Origin: Xaviernesmea rhizosphaerae | GTDB lineage: Bacteria; Pseudomonadota; Alphaproteobacteria; Rhizobiales; Rhizobiaceae | Length of the DNA stretch: 64,000 nt | Assembly: GCF_001938945.1 (NCBI RefSeq) | Contig: NZ_MKIO01000018.1 | Span: 1 to 64,000, forward strand | Direction of reading: 5' to 3' | Part shown: positions 61,331 through 64,000 of the stretch, piece by piece | Layout: every line of letters starts with the position of its first letter | Position numbering within the stretch: the first letter of the stretch is position 1 | Notes under the pieces: model-generated | The model's input: the letters and a program-made list of their open reading frames with translations, nothing else | Told to the model about the DNA's origin: nothing | Databases searched by the model: none | Made by a program: the position numbers and the translations under genes

Positions 61331-61689
61331 CGAAGGCCCTGATCAGAATCATGCGAAACGAGAACGCGGCGGTCGAGGATGCCGCTCTGCGGTTCAAGCA
61401 GGCATGGCGCGGACAGGCGGACGCCGATGTCGTCCTGACCTTTTCCTCGCCCATGCAACTCTTCGAGGTCCTGTCGCCCAAGCGCTGGCAGCTGATCGAA
61501 ACCCTCCAACGGATCGGGGCCCAGTCTCTGCGCGGTCTGGCACGCGCCTTGGGACGGGATGTGAAGCGGGTGCACGAGGACGTTCACCTTCTCATGGAAT
61601 GGTCTTTGATCACCCGCGACGAGAGCGGCCGGTTCCTTGTTCCTTATGAGGTCATTCACGCCGACTTCGATCTTCGCGCCATCGCCTGA
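61327..61689 (+). CDS. tumA: TumA-like HTH antitoxin
   Basis: A 120-residue protein overlapping the toxin stop by 4 bp. After a short N-terminal arm the winged HTH region (about 45-110) reads LFEVLSPKRWQLIETLQRIGAQSLRGLARALGRDVKRVHEDVHLLMEWSLITRDESGRFLVPYE, resembling the HVO_A0114-type DNA-binding domain of TumA antitoxins. It probably neutralises the TumE-like protein and represses the operon by binding the palindrome at 61031-61048. Confidence 0.75.
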   Translation: MTKALIRIMRNENAAVEDAALRFKQAWRGQADADVVLTFSSPMQLFEVLSPKRWQLIETLQRIGAQSLRGLARALGRDVKRVHEDVHLLMEWSLITRDESGRFLVPYEVIHADFDLRAIA

Positions 61690-61785
61690 GCGGGAGGCGC
61701 ACGGATGTGATCGCACCAGCCTTCATTTCGCCCTGATGTTAACGATCTGTTAGCGATCCCAACCCCTTGCGGAGATCGCTCCTTC

Positions 61786-63096
61786 ATGGCGCTCGGCGCT
61801 TCCCATCGATTGCAGGACGGCGTCGACGCCGTCGAAACCATGACGCGCTTTGCCCTTGCCGTTCTGGCGCTGGCCTCGGGTGTCTATACCTATCTCGGCG
61901 TGCGCTCGATCCTCGACGGCTCGCCGACCGCCGTGTTCTTTGCCGCGCTGATCTATTCCAGCGCCGTCTCCGTGGCGATCTATGCCTTCTGGAGCTACAT
62001 GGCCCGCTTCTATCCGCATGTCACCAGTGCCTCCGGGCGCGGGGCGATGCTGGGGGTGATGGCGCTCGGCTGCGCCATGATCATCGCCATGTCCAGCTGG
62101 CTGAATGCCGCTGCGCTGGCGGGCTCGGCGGCGCTGGAGCAGCATCTGGCCGAAACGCTGGAGGATTACACCGGCGATCTCGACCGGGCGCACCAGAATG
62201 CGCTGGCAGCGCAAAGCCTGCTGCCCGACATCCAGCGCACCCAGGAGCGCTTCAACCGGCTGGCCGAGCAGGAGCGGGCCACCGGCGCGTTGACCGGAAC
62301 CACCGGCGCGGGCAGCGTGGTGCAGCTGCTCTCGCAGATGGCCGCGCAGCTCAAGGAGCTGGACACCGGCATCAATGCCTCGCGCGAGCGGGTGACCACG
62401 CTGTTCGACCAGGGCCGCAAGCATCTGGAGACCATGCGCGGCCTCGTCTCTTCCCCCGGTGCCATCGGCCCGCGCGCCGACCAGTTCGCCTCCGAAGCCG
62501 TGGCGCTGACCGGCGTCGTCACCTCGCTGGAACAGACCTCGATCGCGCCTTCGGTCAAGCGTGCGGCGGAGGATCTGTCGCTCGGCTTCATCGCCCCTGT
62601 CGCCGATGGCCAGGAGGCGGGGCTGGCCGACCGGCAGGACAAGGTGATGGAGACGATCCGCACCTCGGTCGCCGCCCAGTCCAAGGTCCTGTCGGCTGCG
62701 GCGGATGAGATCCTGGCCCGCGCGCCCGTCGGCGAGCGCCGCTTCGTGCCTCTGTCTTCGGCGGAAGCCGTGCTGCGCTATGCGGCAGACTTCATCCCGA
62801 GCTGGGCCGGCGCGATCTCGATCGACCTTCTGCCGGCCGTGCTGATCTTCATGCTGGCCATCGTCCACGGTGCCATCCGCCGGCAGGAGGAGCGCCTGCC
62901 CTTTGCCGAGCGCATCACCGCCGCCGAGCTGTTGCAAGCGCTGGAGGTGCAAAAGGCGGTGACAGCCGGCGGCATCGATCTGGCGGCGCTGGCTCAGGGG
63001 CCGGCCGCGCCGGAGGGCGCGGAGGAGGATCGCTCCACCAATGTGACGCCGCTGGACGCGGCGCCCAAGACCCCGCGCAAGAGCCCACCCGCATGA
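61786..63096 (+). CDS. Membrane protein with a long coiled-coil-like region, unknown function
   Basis: A 436-residue protein; the ATG at 61786 follows GGAG by 11 bases (61840 is an alternative). N-terminal hydrophobic segments (FALAVLALASGVYTYLGV, AVFFAALIYSSAVSVAIYAFW and MLGVMALGCAMIIAMSS) are followed by an alpha-helical, Glu/Gln/Arg-rich stretch of about 200 residues. Another hydrophobic stretch (IDLLPAVLIFMLAIVHG) lies near residue 345. The 3' end overlaps the ClpP-like gene by 4 bp. No family is recognised; it could scaffold the protease-like partner in the envelope. Confidence 0.65.
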   Translation: MALGASHRLQDGVDAVETMTRFALAVLALASGVYTYLGVRSILDGSPTAVFFAALIYSSAVSVAIYAFWSYMARFYPHVTSASGRGAMLGVMALGCAMIIAMSSWLNAAALAGSAALEQHLAETLEDYTGDLDRAHQNALAAQSLLPDIQRTQERFNRLAEQERATGALTGTTGAGSVVQLLSQMAAQLKELDTGINASRERVTTLFDQGRKHLETMRGLVSSPGAIGPRADQFASEAVALTGVVTSLEQTSIAPSVKRAAEDLSLGFIAPVADGQEAGLADRQDKVMETIRTSVAAQSKVLSAAADEILARAPVGERRFVPLSSAEAVLRYAADFIPSWAGAISIDLLPAVLIFMLAIVHGAIRRQEERLPFAERITAAELLQALEVQKAVTAGGIDLAALAQGPAAPEGAEEDRSTNVTPLDAAPKTPRKSPPA

Positions 63097-63995
63097 GCGC
63101 CAGCGAAACAGCCGTGCCGGAGACCGGTGACACGGGCGGGCAGTTGGGCTCCGGCCCGCTGTGCCATCCGGCCGCGCGGCCCGACCGGCTGAAGGAGAGG
63201 TGGCGGTCGATCAAGGCCAAAGCGCTCGGCCTCGATGACGGCGCGCTGATGCGCCATGCCTTCCAGATCCTGCTTGCCGCAGCCCTCGTCTTCGTCGTCA
63301 TCGACTTTCGCGAGATCGAGGCGGCGAAGGCGCTCGTCCCCTTCGATCCGCAGGCGCCGGGCGCAGCCCCCATCCTGCCGCCCGCCCTGACCGAGGGAGA
63401 GCCGGAGGCGCCGCCCTCCGAGATCACCACCGAGGCCGCGCAGCTGAAGAACGCCATCCGCTTCGAGCTTCTGCCCGGCGGCATTCTCAAGGCCCAGGGC
63501 GCAATCGACGCCGGGGCGGCGGCGCGCTTTGCCGCCGAGGTCGAGGCGCGCGGCGAATATGTGAAGACAGTGGTGCTCGATTCGCCGGGCGGATCGGTGG
63601 GCGACGCACTTGCCATGTCCAGGCTGATCCGCGAGCGGCAGCTGGACACCCGGGTGGAGAAAGGCGCGCTCTGCGCCTCCTCCTGCCCGATCGTCTTTGC
63701 CGGCGGGGTGCAGCGCGTGGCGGAAAAGGGCGCGGTGATCGGCGTGCACCAGATCTTCAACGGCTCGACCCAGCGCCTGACGCCGGAGGAGGCGATGTCG
63801 CAGGCGCAGCGTACCACGGCGGAGGTCACCCGCCATCTCGAAGCCATGGGCGTCAAGCCCGGCCTGTGGCGCCGCGCGCTGGAAACCCCGCCCGACCGGC
63901 TGTTCTACCTGAGCGTCCGCGAGATGGAGGCCGAAGCCCTGACCACGCCCCCGCCGCCCAGGCCGGTAGCGGCCAGCCGGGGCAAGGGCGCCTGA
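63093..63995 (+). CDS. Membrane-anchored ClpP-like protease-fold protein (COG3904-like)
   Basis: A 300-residue protein whose ATG overlaps the previous stop (ATGA). One hydrophobic segment, FQILLAAALVFVVIDF (about residues 53-68), should anchor it, facing the periplasm. The ClpP/crotonase-like domain follows with VVLDSPGGSVGDALAMSRLIRERQLDTRVEKGALCASSCPIVFAGGVQRVAEKGAVIGVHQIF. The DSPGGSVGDA turn, the Ser in ASSCP and the His in GVHQI sit where ClpP-like Ser and His fall. Substrate unknown. The final codons lie just before the window edge. Confidence 0.78.
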   Translation: MSASETAVPETGDTGGQLGSGPLCHPAARPDRLKERWRSIKAKALGLDDGALMRHAFQILLAAALVFVVIDFREIEAAKALVPFDPQAPGAAPILPPALTEGEPEAPPSEITTEAAQLKNAIRFELLPGGILKAQGAIDAGAAARFAAEVEARGEYVKTVVLDSPGGSVGDALAMSRLIRERQLDTRVEKGALCASSCPIVFAGGVQRVAEKGAVIGVHQIFNGSTQRLTPEEAMSQAQRTTAEVTRHLEAMGVKPGLWRRALETPPDRLFYLSVREMEAEALTTPPPPRPVAASRGKGA

Positions 63996-64000
63996 TCGTC

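Overview
The window is high-GC bacterial DNA with dense, strand-clustered operons, ATGA stop/start overlaps and Shine-Dalgarno sites of the AGGAG type. Gene content and order (sarcosine-oxidase-like BDAG genes next to glxBCD and glnT, two purU copies, several binding-protein ABC importers, a SphA-like outer-membrane protein) and many imperfect palindromic intergenic repeats with GCATCGGA...TCCGATGC arms point to an alphaproteobacterium of the Rhizobiales, most likely Rhizobiaceae. No rRNA, tRNA, CRISPR array, phage or intact insertion sequence was seen.

Layout. (1) 1-14.2 kb, all on the minus strand: a broken ABC ATPase relic, a DszC/SfnB-like flavoprotein, two luciferase-like monooxygenases, a complete peptide-type ABC importer (fused ATPase, two permeases, binding protein), a D-lactate-dehydrogenase-like FAD enzyme, a DsbA-like isomerase with a TetR regulator, and a PanE-like reductase. 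This looks like an uptake-and-oxidation locus for an organosulfur or similar small compound. (2) 15-25 kb: a tandem-domain HdeA-like protein, an AraC regulator divergent from a SphA-like outer-membrane protein, then a Tat-exported Cys-type sulfatase in an operon with its formylglycine-generating enzyme and an MscS channel, a His-rich exported protein and a lipoprotein hydrolase. (3) 25-38 kb: a C1/methylamine block: soxBDAG-like (mgdABCD-like) genes, a GlxA-type regulator, glxBCD (mgsABC-like), a GlnT/GMA-synthetase-like ligase, purU and an XRE-cupin regulator. The gene set matches the N-methylglutamate pathway, with methyl groups passing to tetrahydrofolate and PurU releasing formate. (4) 37.9-54.2 kb: an aldo/keto reductase, then a catabolic locus in three transcription units: ridA-rpiR-SDR-GH20 hexosaminidase-M81 peptidase-MFS (minus), an NTF2-like gene plus a second M81 peptidase (plus), and a sugar-type ABC importer led by a Gfo/Idh/MocA oxidoreductase (minus). 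A shared 13-bp motif precedes both minus-strand units and is a candidate RpiR operator. (5) 54.3-64 kb: a 1-Cys peroxiredoxin, a second purU, an HPP-CBS membrane protein, a formaldehyde/alcohol dehydrogenase-like enzyme, Fe superoxide dismutase, a TumE/TumA-like toxin-antitoxin pair with a perfect operator-like palindrome, and a two-gene membrane/ClpP-like protease operon.

The best candidates for something undescribed are the M81/GH20/RidA/Gfo-Idh locus with its putative RpiR regulon and the organosulfur-like locus with recurrent TTCTA/TAGAA dyads. All family calls are made by reading the sequence, without database searches.
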